Below, piece by piece: positions 28,633 through 37,647 of a stretch of 64,000 nucleotides of DNA. Made by a program: the position numbers and the translations under genes. This DNA comes from Pseudaminobacter soli (ex Li et al. 2025) (GTDB lineage Bacteria > Pseudomonadota > Alphaproteobacteria > Rhizobiales > Rhizobiaceae). Numbering within the stretch: position 1 is the first letter of the stretch; each line of letters begins with the position of its first letter. The stretch is from contig NZ_JARXVF010000001.1 in assembly GCF_029892515.1 (NCBI RefSeq), forward strand, positions 1,798,001 through 1,862,000, written 5' to 3'. The notes beneath the pieces are model-generated. The model worked only from the letters and a program-made list of their open reading frames with translations, did not search any database and was not told the DNA's origin.

Positions 28633-31600
28633 CTACTTCTTGAGCTGGTCGCGCAGCGCAGCCAGCTTGGCGAAGGGGGAATCCGGATCGATGCGGACGG
28701 GGCGTTCCTCGCGCGGCTTCTGCTGGAAACCGCCCTTGCCCTGGAAGCCACCCTTGCCGCCGCGATCTTCGCGCCGGTCGGGACGACCACCTTCACCATT
28801 CGGCCTGCCGCCCGGCTTGCCCTTGAACTTACGCTCGAAGCGTTCCTTGCCGCCCTCGCGCGTCTGGCCGTCGCCACGCGGCTCCTGGCGGCGGTTGGCG
28901 TTGTCGCCGCGAGCTTCTGCCTGGCCGCCGCGCGGACGATTGTCGTGGCGGTGACGGGGACGCTGCTCGAAGCGGGCAACGCGCCACAGCAGGACCGGCT
29001 TGGGCTCTTCCGCTGCTTCGGACGTAGCTGCGGCCGGCTCAGCTTCGGCAACTGGCTCAGCCTCGGCAACTTCGGTCGCTTCAGCAGCGGGAGCTACCTC
29101 GGCAACCGGCTCGGAAGCCGTTGCAGCAGCCGGTTCATCGCTCTCGGCCTCATTCGCCTCGGCAGCTTGCTCGGCGGGTTCAGCATCAGCCACAGCCGCT
29201 TCAACAGCTTCCGCCAAAGGCGCCTCGCCTTCCACAGCAGGCGTCTCGCCTTCCGGAGCAGCGGCAGCCTGTTCGGCAGCCACCTTCCGCGCCGCTTCCG
29301 CGGCAGCCGCCTGACGGACGGCCTCGTCGAGCGACTCGAGCTTGGCCTTCACTTCGGCTGCAGGCTTGGCGTCGGCGCGATAGCCCAGGCCCTTCAGGAT
29401 TTCTTCCATGTCGTCGGCGGTGGCGCCGAGGATCGACATCATGGCCGGCGTCACCAGGAAGACGCTGCCGTCATAGGCGCCTTCCGGACGCGAGCCGATG
29501 CCGGCCTTCCAGGCCAGCGCCGGGCGGATGAGGTCGGCCAGACGTTCGAGGATATCGACGCGCACGGCGCGGCGACCGAGCATGCGGAAGCCGGCAAGCT
29601 TGTAGAATGCCTTGTCGAAGGCCGGATCGACCACCACCGAGGTGCGGCCGGCGGCCAGTGCATGCACCACATCGCCAAAGCCGGGCTTGTCCTTGCCGTC
29701 GTTCTTCAGCGCCCACAGCAGCGTGATGAGGCTGGCCGGGCTGGGCTTGAGCAGGGTCGGCACGAAAATGTGGTAGGCACCGAAGCGCACACCCAGACGA
29801 CGCAGGCTGGCGCGGCCCTCCTGGTCGAGCGACTTGATCTCCTCGGCGATGTCGCGGCGATTGATCAGGCCGAAATTCTCGACGAGCTGGAAGGCGATGC
29901 CGCGCGCAATGCCGGTCAGCTGCTCGGCGCCGCGCATGTCGAACAGCGGCTTCAGCGCCGTTTCGATCTGGAAATTGACGAAGCGCTCGGCGCGCGCTGC
30001 GACCTTATCGCGGGCGGGGCCGGTCAGCTGTTCGTCGGCAAGCAGGATGACGCGGGGACGCAGCGCATCCTCGGTCGACACCAGCGTGCCGATGGGCGCG
30101 CCGATCCAGCGCAGCGTTCCGTCGGAGCCGAGCGCAATGTCGCCATTGGCGCAGGCCGAGAAACGCTCAGCGCGCGTCTCGAACTCGACGCCAAGCGCCT
30201 TCTGCGCGGCGGCCCGGATGGCCTTGCCGTCCTCGCCGCCCGCACTCTGGTCGGCCGTGAAACGGAATCCTTGCAATTCCCCGACGTGATGACCTTCGAC
30301 GAGGACGGTTCCGGTTGAGCTGATTTCGGCTTCTAGCATTGTATTTTCTCTAAGGCGGCGCATGAGGACGGAAGTCCTGCGATCTACGAAGCGTTTCGTC
30401 AACCGTTCATGCAGTGCATCGGACAATCTGTCTTCGATTTCCCGTGTCTTTTCCTGCCAATGTAGCGGATCGGCCAACCAGCCAGGGCGGTTTGACACAT
30501 AGGTCCAGGTACGGATTTGGGCAATGCGATGTGACAGCGTATCGATATCGCCGTCCGTGGTATCGGCGCGGCGGACCTGTTCGGCCATGTAATTTTCATC
30601 GACATGACCGCGATCGGCAATATCGACGAAGATCGAGGCGACGAGGTCGGCATGCTGCGCCGGCGCGATGCGGCGGTAGTCCGGCAGCGCACAGACGTCC
30701 CACAGCAGGGCTACCCGATCGCGGCCAACCGCACGCCGCGTGATGTCGGAATCGCGCGACAGGTGTTCGAGCGCCTGGGCATCGACCGCCGGCAGCGCCC
30801 GCGTCAGCCCCTCGACGGGCGCAATCGTCTCGATGGAGCGTTTCAGCGCATCGATGCTGGCGAAGTCGAACTGGGCGGTGCGCCACTGCAGCACCTTCAC
30901 CGGATCGAAATCATGCGCCTCGATCTTCTCGACCAGCTCGTCGTCCAAGGGATCGACCTGGCCGGTGACGCCGAAAGTGCCGTCCCGCATGTGGCGGCCG
31001 GCGCGGCCAGCGATCTGGCCGAGTTCCGCAGCAGTCAGGTTGCGGAACTGAAAACCGTCGAACTTGCGGTTCTGGGCGAAGGCGACATGGTCGACATCTA
31101 GGTTGAGACCCATGCCGATGGCGTCGGTGGCGACCAGATAGTCGACGTCGCCGGACTGATAGAGCGCCACCTGCGCGTTGCGGGTGCGCGGGCTGAGCGC
31201 GCCGAGCACGACAGCGGCCCCGCCGCGCTGGCGGCGGATGAGCTCGGCGATGGCATAGACCTCGTCGGCCGAGAAGGCGACGATGGCCGAGCGTGCCGGC
31301 AGGCGCGTCAGCTTCTTGGAGCCGGCATAGGCCAGATGCGACAAGCGCGGCCTCGTCACCACCGAGATGCCCTTCAGCAGCTTTTCCAGTATGCCGCGCA
31401 TCGTGGCGGCGCCCAGCAGAAGCGTTTCCTGCTTGCCGCGCAGATGCAGGATGCGGTCTGTGAAGATGTGGCCGCGCTCGAGATCGTTGGCCAATTGCAC
31501 TTCGTCGATGGCGACGAAAGCTGCGTTGGTTTCACGCGGCATGGCCTCGACCGTACAGACCGAGTAGCGGGCCGTGGGCGGGATGATCTTCTCCTCGCCG

Positions 31601-31818
31601 GTGACCAGCGCCACATTATGCGCACCGACCTTCTCGCAGACGCGGGTGTAGACCTCGCGCGCCAGAAGCCTGAGCGGCAGGCCGATGACGCCGCTTTCAT
31701 GCGCCACCATGCGCTCGATCGCCAGATGCGTCTTGCCCGTGTTGGTCGGCCCCAGCACGGCCGTCACGTCACGCCCGGAAAGGACGAGCGGGGCATTCTG
31801 CTTCGGATGCATATTCAT
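28633..31818 (-). CDS. Large SUV3-like DExH helicase with disordered C-terminal tail
   Basis: 1061 residues. Helicase core at the N-terminus: Walker A GPTNTGKT (23-30), DEVQ box in AIDEVQLAND, motif III-like LLGAATMR, and motif VI QIAGRAGRH. The order and the SUV3-type GPTNTGKT/DEVQ pair match mitochondrial RNA helicase SUV3 and its alphaproteobacterial relatives. A long middle region (about 330-830) is family-specific. The tail has an Ala/Glu-rich stretch (about 840-940), then a strongly basic Arg/Gly/Lys region before a conserved-looking DPDSPFAKLAALRDQL end. RNA unwinding in RNA decay is the inferred role. No good ribosome site precedes ATG 31818. Confidence 0.88.
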   Translation of the reverse strand: MNMHPKQNAPLVLSGRDVTAVLGPTNTGKTHLAIERMVAHESGVIGLPLRLLAREVYTRVCEKVGAHNVALVTGEEKIIPPTARYSVCTVEAMPRETNAAFVAIDEVQLANDLERGHIFTDRILHLRGKQETLLLGAATMRGILEKLLKGISVVTRPRLSHLAYAGSKKLTRLPARSAIVAFSADEVYAIAELIRRQRGGAAVVLGALSPRTRNAQVALYQSGDVDYLVATDAIGMGLNLDVDHVAFAQNRKFDGFQFRNLTAAELGQIAGRAGRHMRDGTFGVTGQVDPLDDELVEKIEAHDFDPVKVLQWRTAQFDFASIDALKRSIETIAPVEGLTRALPAVDAQALEHLSRDSDITRRAVGRDRVALLWDVCALPDYRRIAPAQHADLVASIFVDIADRGHVDENYMAEQVRRADTTDGDIDTLSHRIAQIRTWTYVSNRPGWLADPLHWQEKTREIEDRLSDALHERLTKRFVDRRTSVLMRRLRENTMLEAEISSTGTVLVEGHHVGELQGFRFTADQSAGGEDGKAIRAAAQKALGVEFETRAERFSACANGDIALGSDGTLRWIGAPIGTLVSTEDALRPRVILLADEQLTGPARDKVAARAERFVNFQIETALKPLFDMRGAEQLTGIARGIAFQLVENFGLINRRDIAEEIKSLDQEGRASLRRLGVRFGAYHIFVPTLLKPSPASLITLLWALKNDGKDKPGFGDVVHALAAGRTSVVVDPAFDKAFYKLAGFRMLGRRAVRVDILERLADLIRPALAWKAGIGSRPEGAYDGSVFLVTPAMMSILGATADDMEEILKGLGYRADAKPAAEVKAKLESLDEAVRQAAAAEAARKVAAEQAAAAPEGETPAVEGEAPLAEAVEAAVADAEPAEQAAEANEAESDEPAAATASEPVAEVAPAAEATEVAEAEPVAEAEPAAATSEAAEEPKPVLLWRVARFEQRPRHRHDNRPRGGQAEARGDNANRRQEPRGDGQTREGGKERFERKFKGKPGGRPNGEGGRPDRREDRGGKGGFQGKGGFQQKPREERPVRIDPDSPFAKLAALRDQLKK

Positions 31819-32000
31819 CAGGAGCTGGGCGGCCTTTCTGGCTCGACGTTAAGCTGGCATCCGGCGGAGCAGGACAGGCGGCTTTCTTGAGGCGAGGACG
31901 ATGAACTCATGATCGGGTCGCTTTGATAACGACAGATAGTGGCTTGGGCCTGGAAACAAAAGCCCTAAATCTTCGGCAAGTTGACGGCCGGAACGACTCT

Positions 32001-32100
32001 GGAACGAATCGGCGACGAATCGCTGACTCCATCAGATTCAGCTTTTGTTCACGGCCACATCTAGGCGGAATCGAGTCTCACCGTACCACATGCTGAATCA
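32001..32100. repeat. Intergenic repeat unit A
   Basis: Core 32001-32026 (contains CGACGAATCGCTGA) is identical over 26 nt to unit B. It is followed at constant spacing by TTTTGTTCAC and, exactly 90 nt after the core start, by TGCTGAATC. Confidence 0.8.
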
Positions 32101-32189
32101 CCTGTGGCGGCGCGCTGGCAGCGGCATCAGTCGTTCGTTGCAACACCAGCATGGAAACGCATCAACTGATTGAAATAACACATTTTTCT

Positions 32190-32341
32190 GCCGCGCGCAT
32201 AGAGACGCGGCGCTTATCCCGTTAACGGATCGGCCAAAGGAGGAACGAATCGGCGACGAATCGCTGATTCACATATTTTCCCGTTTTGTTCACCACTAGA
32301 TGTGCGCCTTGACAGGCTTTGCGCGCCCATATGCTGAATCG
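32190..32341. repeat. Intergenic repeat unit B
   Basis: Begins with hairpin GCCGCG..CGCGGC, then GTTAACGGATCGGCCAAAGG. The 26-nt core at 32242-32267 is identical to unit A, then TTTTGTTCAC, then TGCTGAATC 90 nt after the core start, as in unit A. Confidence 0.8.
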
Positions 32342-32462
32342 TGGAATAGTCCTTTTTGCCGCTTTTTCGCCGCAGGTATTAACCTTTGGCCCGACCGGGT
32401 TCACGGGGCTGCTGGCGGCAAGCTGACGCAAGTAAATCCTTTACGGAGATTAAGCAGACATT

Positions 32463-32580
32463 GCCGCGACAAGCGGCGCCTATCGCTTCCCGCGTTAACG
32501 TTTCGGCCAAAGGCAGAACGAAGCAGCGACGAATCGCTGATGGGAGCGCTTTCCCGCTTTGTTCACCGCTACATCTTGCG
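32463..32580. repeat. Intergenic repeat unit C
   Basis: Hairpin GCCGC-GACAA-GCGGC, then GTTAACGTTTCGGCCAAAGG (close to unit B), core 32515-32540 differing from A/B at 3 of 26 positions, then TTTGTTCAC and ACATC as in unit A. Confidence 0.78.
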
Positions 32581-32825
32581 GCAGGAGCAAAACCACACAC
32601 CAGGCAACGCCGACCCGCCGTGCCGCGACCGACGGCTGAGTCGCGCCGCATTAACAAGAACGCCTCATTTCGGCACAGCAGAACGAAAGATCGGCAAGAT
32701 CACGAGCCTTTGACACGAAATAATTGTGACAATCGCTCCGAGCAGATGGGCATTGGCCTGGACCGCATTGTCTTCGTGACGATTTCATGACTCCTTTTCA
32801 AGGCTTGGCATCAGGAGGCTAGACA

Positions 32826-33515
32826 ATGTCCAAACGTTTGTTGGCCGAGCTCCTCGGCACTTTCTGGCTTGTATTCGGCGGTTGCGGCAGCGCCGTTCTC
32901 GCCGCGGCATACCCCGGTCTCGGCATCGGGTTCACTGGCGTTGCTTTGGCGTTCGGTTTGACAGTTTTGACGATGGTCTATGCGGTCGGCGGCATTTCCG
33001 GCGGCCATTTCAATCCGGCCGTTTCGGTCGGGCTGACGGTCGCCGGCCGCCTGCCGGCCCGGGACCTGGTTCCCTACATCATCGCGCAGGTGGTCGGCGC
33101 GATCATTGCTTCGACCATTCTTTACCTCATCGCCAGCGGCAAGGCGGACTTCACGTTGGCCGATGGCTTTGCGGCGAACGGCTATGGCGAGCACTCGCCG
33201 GCCGGCTATCCACTGAGTTCGGCGCTGCTGATCGAGACGGTGCTGACCTTCCTGTTCGTGATGATCATTCTCGGCGCCACCCACGGCCGCGTCCCGGCCG
33301 GTTTTGCCGGCATTGCCATCGGCCTGGCGCTGACACTGATCCACCTGATCTCGATCCCGGTAACCAACACCTCGGTCAATCCGGCACGGTCGACCGGGCC
33401 GGCCTTGTTCGTCGGCGGCTGGGCATTGCAGCAGCTCTGGCTGTTCTGGGTCGCTCCGATGGTCGGCGCCCTCCTGGCAGGCATCGCGCACAAGACGCTG
33501 TTCGGCGACGATTGA
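32826..33515 (+). CDS. aqpZ: Aquaporin Z
   Basis: 229 residues, six membrane helices and two NPA half-helices (residues 63-65 and 185-187). The selectivity filter reads F43, H173, T182, R188, the arrangement of water-selective AqpZ rather than a glycerol facilitator. It lets water cross the inner membrane during osmotic shifts. AGGAGG stands 7 nt before ATG 32826. Monocistronic, with its own terminator and a long structured upstream region. Confidence 0.96.
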   Translation: MSKRLLAELLGTFWLVFGGCGSAVLAAAYPGLGIGFTGVALAFGLTVLTMVYAVGGISGGHFNPAVSVGLTVAGRLPARDLVPYIIAQVVGAIIASTILYLIASGKADFTLADGFAANGYGEHSPAGYPLSSALLIETVLTFLFVMIILGATHGRVPAGFAGIAIGLALTLIHLISIPVTNTSVNPARSTGPALFVGGWALQQLWLFWVAPMVGALLAGIAHKTLFGDD

Positions 33516-33536
33516 GCGCCCGAACCCTAGAAACAA

Positions 33537-33565
33537 AAACGGCGCCCCCGGGCGCCGTTTCTCTT
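33537..33565 (+). terminator. Intrinsic terminator of aqpZ
   Basis: 10-bp stem AAACGGCGCC / GGCGCCGTTT with loop CCCG, followed by CTCTTT. It lies between aqpZ and the converging phbB. Confidence 0.85.
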
Positions 33566-33590
33566 TGAGCCTAGCTCGTCTCAGCCCGGC

Positions 33591-34313
33591 TCAGGCAAGA
33601 TACTGGCCGCCATTGGCGGTGATAGTAGATCCCGTGATGAAGCCGGCCTCGTCGGAGGCGAGGAACAGAACACAGCGCGCGATCTCGTCCGGCTCGCCGA
33701 GCCGCCCCACCGGGATCTGCGCGATGATCCCCTCGCGCACCTTCTCCGGCACCGCCATCACCATGTCGGTGGCGATATAGCCCGGGCAGATGACGTTTAC
33801 GGTGATGCCTGCCCGCGCGCCCTCCTGCGCCAGCGCTTTTGTGAAGCCGATATCGCCCGCCTTGGAGGCGGAATAATTCGCCTGGCCGGCCTGACCCTTC
33901 TGCCCGTTAATGGAAGAGATGGTGATAACCCGGCCGAACCTGCGGTCACGCATGCCGCTCCACAAGGGATGGGTCATGTTGAAGACGCCGTTGAGATTGG
34001 TGTTGATCACCTCATTCCACTGCTCGCGGGTCATCTTGTGGAACATGGAATCGCGGGTGATGCCGGCATTGTTGACCAGAATGTCGATGGGGCCGAGATC
34101 GGCCTCGACCTTGGAGAGCCCTGCCGCGCAGGCGTCGTAATCGCCGACCGACCATTTGTAGACCGGAATGCCGGTCTCATGACTGAACTTCGCCGCCGCT
34201 TCATCATTACCGGCATAGTTGGCCGCAACATTGTAGCCGGCCTTCTTCAAGGCGACTGAGATTGACGCGCCGATGCCGCGCGAGCCACCTGTGACGATTG
34301 CAGTTCTGGTCAT
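33591..34313 (-). CDS. phbB: Acetoacetyl-CoA reductase
   Basis: 240 residues, SDR family. NADP loop TGGSRGIG (8-15), NNAG at 81-84, catalytic Ser133/134, Tyr147 and Lys151 in NYSASKAG. It reduces acetoacetyl-CoA to (R)-3-hydroxybutyryl-CoA, the second step of polyhydroxybutyrate synthesis. Downstream of phbA on the same strand, with a hairpin terminator between them. Confidence 0.96.
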   Translation of the reverse strand: MTRTAIVTGGSRGIGASISVALKKAGYNVAANYAGNDEAAAKFSHETGIPVYKWSVGDYDACAAGLSKVEADLGPIDILVNNAGITRDSMFHKMTREQWNEVINTNLNGVFNMTHPLWSGMRDRRFGRVITISSINGQKGQAGQANYSASKAGDIGFTKALAQEGARAGITVNVICPGYIATDMVMAVPEKVREGIIAQIPVGRLGEPDEIARCVLFLASDEAGFITGSTITANGGQYLA

Positions 34314-34370
34314 GACGTTGCCTTCCCATTGTTTTAGTTGACAGTCACAGCCCGTTCCCTGGGGCCCAAA

Positions 34371-34397
34371 ATGAAACGGGCGGCCTCAGCCGCCCGT
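34371..34397 (-). terminator. Terminator-like hairpin between phbA and phbB
   Basis: 9-bp stem ACGGGCGGC / GCCGCCCGT with a 4-nt loop; on the minus strand it is followed by TTCATTTT. It could end or attenuate the phbA transcript before phbB. Confidence 0.7.
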
Positions 34398-34408
34398 CAA
34401 ACTTTCTA

Positions 34409-35593
34409 TCAAAGCGCCTCCACGCACATGGCGACGCCCATGCCGCCGCCTATGCACAGGGTGGCGAGCCCCTTCTTGGCCCCTCGCCGGCCCATCTCGT
34501 AGACCAGCGTGTTGAAGATGCGTGCGCCCGAAGCGCCGATCGGGTGGCCGATGGCGATCGCACCGCCATTGACGTTGACCAAATCCGGGTTCCAGCCCAT
34601 GCCCCTGTTGACGGCGCAGGCCTGTGCGGCGAAGGCCTCGTTGGCCTCGACCAGATCGAGATCCTCCGGCTTCCAGTCGGCCTTCTCCAAGGCCCTACGC
34701 GACGCCGGGATCGGCCCGGTGCCCATGACGCTCGGATCCACACCCGCCGTCGCCCAGGAAACGATGCGTGCCAGCGGCCTGATACCGCGACGGACGGCTT
34801 CTTCTTCGCTCATCAGCAATACGGCCGCGGCGCCGTCATTGATGCCGGAGGCGTTTGCTGCCGTCACCGTGCCTTCCTTGTCGAAGGCGGGCTTGAGCTT
34901 CTGCATGGCCTCGATCGTCGCGCCGTGGCGGATATATTCGTCGTGCTCGACGATCGTGTCGCCCTTGCGCGACTTCACCGTGACGGGAACGATCTCGTCC
35001 TTGAACCGGCCGGCCTTCTGGGCGGCCTCGGCCTTGTTCTGCGAGGCGAGCGCGAACGCGTCCTGATCCTCGCGGGTGATCTGGTGCTGGCGCGCCACGT
35101 TCTCGGCGGTGATGCCCATGTGATAGCCGTTGAAGGCGTCCCACAGCCCGTCCTTGATCATCGTGTCGATCATCGAATAGTCGCCCATCTTCACGCCCGC
35201 GCGCAGATACTGGCAGTGGGGCGAAAGCGACATCGATTCCTGGCCGCCAGCAACAATGATCTTGGCGTCGCCCGTCACGATCTGCTGCATGCCGAGCGCG
35301 ATGGCGCGCAGGCCCGAGCCGCAGACCTGGTTGAGGCTCCAGGCGGTCGTCTCCTTGGGCAGGCCGGCGCCCATGGAGGCCTGCCGGGCTGGATTCTGCC
35401 CCTGCCCTGCCTGCAGCACCTGGCCGAGGATTACCTCGTTCACTTCCTGAGCTTCGACCGATGCACGGCCAAGCACTTCACGGATCACGACAGCCCCCAG
35501 CTCATGGGCGGGCATGGTGGCGAAGGCGCCGTTGAAGGAGCCGACCGGGGTGCGGGCGGCGCTGGCAATTACGATTGCGTTCGAGGCGGACAT
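34409..35593 (-). CDS. phbA: Acetyl-CoA acetyltransferase (beta-ketothiolase)
   Basis: 394 residues. It condenses two acetyl-CoA to acetoacetyl-CoA, the entry to polyhydroxybutyrate. Active-site Cys91 in [10 protein letters not shown], His in [10 protein letters not shown], and the C-terminal Cys in [12 protein letters not shown] are all present. Start ATG 35593 is preceded by GGAGACGAAA; the longer in-frame reading upstream runs into the phaR promoter region. phbA and phaR are divergent over 256 bp. Confidence 0.96.
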   Translation of the reverse strand: MSASNAIVIASAARTPVGSFNGAFATMPAHELGAVVIREVLGRASVEAQEVNEVILGQVLQAGQGQNPARQASMGAGLPKETTAWSLNQVCGSGLRAIALGMQQIVTGDAKIIVAGGQESMSLSPHCQYLRAGVKMGDYSMIDTMIKDGLWDAFNGYHMGITAENVARQHQITREDQDAFALASQNKAEAAQKAGRFKDEIVPVTVKSRKGDTIVEHDEYIRHGATIEAMQKLKPAFDKEGTVTAANASGINDGAAAVLLMSEEEAVRRGIRPLARIVSWATAGVDPSVMGTGPIPASRRALEKADWKPEDLDLVEANEAFAAQACAVNRGMGWNPDLVNVNGGAIAIGHPIGASGARIFNTLVYEMGRRGAKKGLATLCIGGGMGVAMCVEAL

Positions 35594-35849
35594 TTTCGTC
35601 TCCAGAATGGGTTGCCGCGGTTCTCTCTGTAGACTTTTCTTGCCCTTTCCCAGACCCGAGTCAAATCGGAAATGGGTCGAACCCGGCCGGCCGCCGCTGC
35701 CAATGCTGCAGAAACCGATCTTTCCCGCCGGAATGATCCCGCACTGCACAAACTTCTTGGAATTGCAGCGGCTTTGCGCATATCCTGCCCCGAAGCACAA
35801 ACGTTACCGGCTGCTTCTCAGGGCACACCGGTTTCCGGGGAGGAAGTCG

Positions 35850-36431
35850 ATGCCCGCAAAGGACGATCCGGTGGTGATCAAGAAATACGCCAACCGCCGC
35901 CTCTACAATACGGGGACCAGCACCTATGTGACGCTCGAAGACCTGGCCGAGATGGTCAAGAAGGGCGAAGAGTTCAGCGTGCAGGATGCCAAGACCGGCG
36001 AGGACATCACTCATTCGGTCCTTACCCAGATCATCTTCGAGCTGGAGAACAAGGACGGGCAGAACATGCTGCCCATCCCGTTCCTGCGCCAGCTGATCGC
36101 TTTCTATGGCGACCAGATGCAGATGATCGTGCCGAGCTTCCTCGAGCAGTCGATGGCCTCGTTCGCCAAGGAGCAGGAGCGGTTTCGCGAGCAGATGAAG
36201 GTCGCCTTCGGCAAGACGCCGATGGATATGATGAAACTCAACCCCATGCAGGCGCTGGAAGAGCAGACGCGCCGCAACATGGAAATGTTCCAGAACGCCA
36301 TGCGCATGTTCACCGCCTTCCCGCAGGGCGCGCAGCCCGAGAGCGAGAAGAAGCCCGAAAAGTCGGACGACCTTCAGGAACTGAAGGAACAGATCGCTGC
36401 CATGCAGCGCAAGATCGATTCGATGGGGTGA
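35850..36431 (+). CDS. phaR: Polyhydroxyalkanoate synthesis repressor PhaR
   Basis: 193 residues. The N-terminal DNA/PHB-binding domain (VIKKYANRRLYNTGTSTYVTLEDLAEMV) is followed by two PHB-accumulation regulatory segments (LTQIIFELE.., PFLRQLIAFYGDQMQ..). The C-terminal helix is Met/Lys rich. PhaR senses granule polymer and represses phasin and its own gene. ATG 35850 follows GGGGAGGAAGTCG. It is divergent from phbA, so regulator and biosynthesis genes share the gap. The stop codon is the first part of a repeated 3' element. Confidence 0.95.
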   Translation: MPAKDDPVVIKKYANRRLYNTGTSTYVTLEDLAEMVKKGEEFSVQDAKTGEDITHSVLTQIIFELENKDGQNMLPIPFLRQLIAFYGDQMQMIVPSFLEQSMASFAKEQERFREQMKVAFGKTPMDMMKLNPMQALEEQTRRNMEMFQNAMRMFTAFPQGAQPESEKKPEKSDDLQELKEQIAAMQRKIDSMG

Positions 36432-36510
36432 GGAGTGGTGCGCGTCAGCGCACAAAAAGCCAACGATTTGGCTTTTTGAACGACGAACGCCCGCAGCCAT
36501 AGCGGAGGGC
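36425..36510 (+). repeat. 3'-end palindromic element, copy 2 (downstream of phaR)
   Basis: Starts GGGGTGAGGAGTGG, where TGA is the phaR stop. Next is hairpin GTGCGC-GTCA-GCGCAC, a 10-bp hairpin CAAAAAGCCA / TGGCTTTTTG with loop ACGATT, then CGACGAACGCCCG and AGCCATAGCGGAGGGC. Same order as copy 1 behind uup. The remainder of the 319-bp gap to 36750 shows nothing else notable. Confidence 0.8.
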
Positions 36511-36750
36511 GGGGACGGACCGCGAACGCCAGACGCGCTGCCGGAGGCAGCGGGGACCCGGCAGGGCCCGCGCCCAATCAAAAGCTGACATCTCGGTAGC
36601 GTTTTCCTCAGTTGCGTCAGGCAACGGCGGCGCGCGAGCAATGGCTTGCCGACCAACTGGATCGCGAATTCGCAATCAATTTCAACGCAGATCAGTGTAT
36701 CGCTACGTCAGACAAGCGATTCTGCCGACGCAAGCCAACTGGAGAACTTC

Positions 36751-37179
36751 ATGACCTCAATTACGCTCGCAAAAGCCAATGCAATCATCGAAGCCGCATT
36801 CGCCAAGGCGAAGGATGCCGGCCTCAAGCCGCTGTCGGTCGTGGTGCTTGACGCCGGCGGCCATGTGACCGCCTTCCAGAAGCAGGACGGCTCTTCGATG
36901 ATGCGTTTCGAAATCGCCTCCGGCAAGGCCTTCGGCGCGCTGGCGGTCGGCATGGGGTCGCGAAAGCTGGAGGCTTTCGCCAAGGAGCGCCCGCATTTCA
37001 TGGAAGGCTTGTCCGGCGTGACCGGCGGCAAGGTGGTGCCGGTTCCCGGCGGCGTGCTCGTGCGCGCGGGCGGCCAGATCGTCGGCGCCGTCGGAACCAC
37101 CGGCGATACGTCCGACAATGACGAGCTTGCGGCCATTGCCGGCATCGTGGCGGCGGGTTTCGAGGCCGACGGCGGCTGA
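36751..37179 (+). CDS. GlcG/HbpS-type heme-binding-like protein
   Basis: 142 residues, a single Haem_degrading (DUF336) domain: ITLAKANAIIEAAFAKA, LSVVVLDAGGHVTAFQKQDGSS, PVPGGVLVRAGGQIVGAVGTTG and a C-terminal DNDELAAIAGI. Members bind heme, cobalamin or unknown ligands; the function here cannot be set. No signal peptide. ATG 36751 follows GGAGAAC by 8 nt; upstream in-frame starts cross a gene-free stretch. Confidence 0.88.
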   Translation: MTSITLAKANAIIEAAFAKAKDAGLKPLSVVVLDAGGHVTAFQKQDGSSMMRFEIASGKAFGALAVGMGSRKLEAFAKERPHFMEGLSGVTGGKVVPVPGGVLVRAGGQIVGAVGTTGDTSDNDELAAIAGIVAAGFEADGG

Positions 37180-37215
37180 GGAGCAGCCACCCACCTTCGA
37201 GAAGTTTGGACAAAC

Positions 37216-37246
37216 AAAAAGGACCGGTGCGAGACCGGTCCTTTTT
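37216..37246. terminator. Bidirectional terminator
   Basis: Perfect 13-bp stem AAAAAGGACCGGT / ACCGGTCCTTTTT, loop GCGAG, between the DUF336 gene (+) and rpmF (-). Confidence 0.95.
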
Positions 37247-37274
37247 CTGTTCGCTAAACGCGTCGGAAAGCTTC

Positions 37275-37457
37275 TCAGCCTTCCTTCGGCGTCAGAACTT
37301 GGCGGCCGCGATACATGCCGGTCTTCAGGTCGATATGGTGCGGGCGGCGCATTTCGCCCGAGTTCTTGTCCTCGACATAGGTCGGGGCTTTCAGCGCATC
37401 GGCCGAACGGCGCATGCCGCGCTTGGACGGCGAGGTTTTTCGTTTTGGCACAGCCAT
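37275..37457 (-). CDS. rpmF: 50S ribosomal protein L32
   Basis: 60 residues: [36 protein letters not shown]; full length for the alphaproteobacterial form, which lacks the zinc Cys pairs. ATG 37457 follows GGAGCACTTCC. mtgA lies upstream on the same strand. Confidence 0.97.
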   Translation of the reverse strand: MAVPKRKTSPSKRGMRRSADALKAPTYVEDKNSGEMRRPHHIDLKTGMYRGRQVLTPKEG

Positions 37458-37647
37458 GGAAGTGCTCCATCCATCGTAAAGACCCCGTCTGCCCTCGTGA
37501 AAGGGCCGCACGTCTCGGGCCGGAATCTGAGATAAGTGGGCGTGGCTATACACGGCCATCCGGCAAAAGGCCAGCGTCACCGAGATTTTTTTTCAAGGCG
37601 CCGCCGGTAAACTTTGGCCTGACCTCAAGAACCCATGCCGCCGGGCG

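Larger units (their letters stand above)
31819..32825. other. 1-kb gene-free region between helicase and aqpZ
   Basis: Divergent gap with no ORF that has both coding character and a ribosome site. The region is AT-richer than its neighbours and holds three degenerate repeat units (listed separately). TTGACA at about 32710, with TGACA repeated 12 nt later, may be part of the aqpZ promoter. Confidence 0.7.

Noticed and set aside
28240-30318. 692-codon plus-strand reading opposite the SUV3-like helicase and S4 gene
   Set aside because: It spans two well-supported minus-strand genes and has no family resemblance.
32001-32030. GGAAC followed 16-17 nt later by CGCTG as an EcfG promoter in the repeat core
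   Set aside because: The -10 element should read CGTT at that spacing and does not, in any of the three units.
32222-32431. 69-codon minus-strand reading inside the repeat array
   Set aside because: It is made largely of the repeat unit itself, has no ribosome site, and its counterpart readings in units A and C are not conserved.
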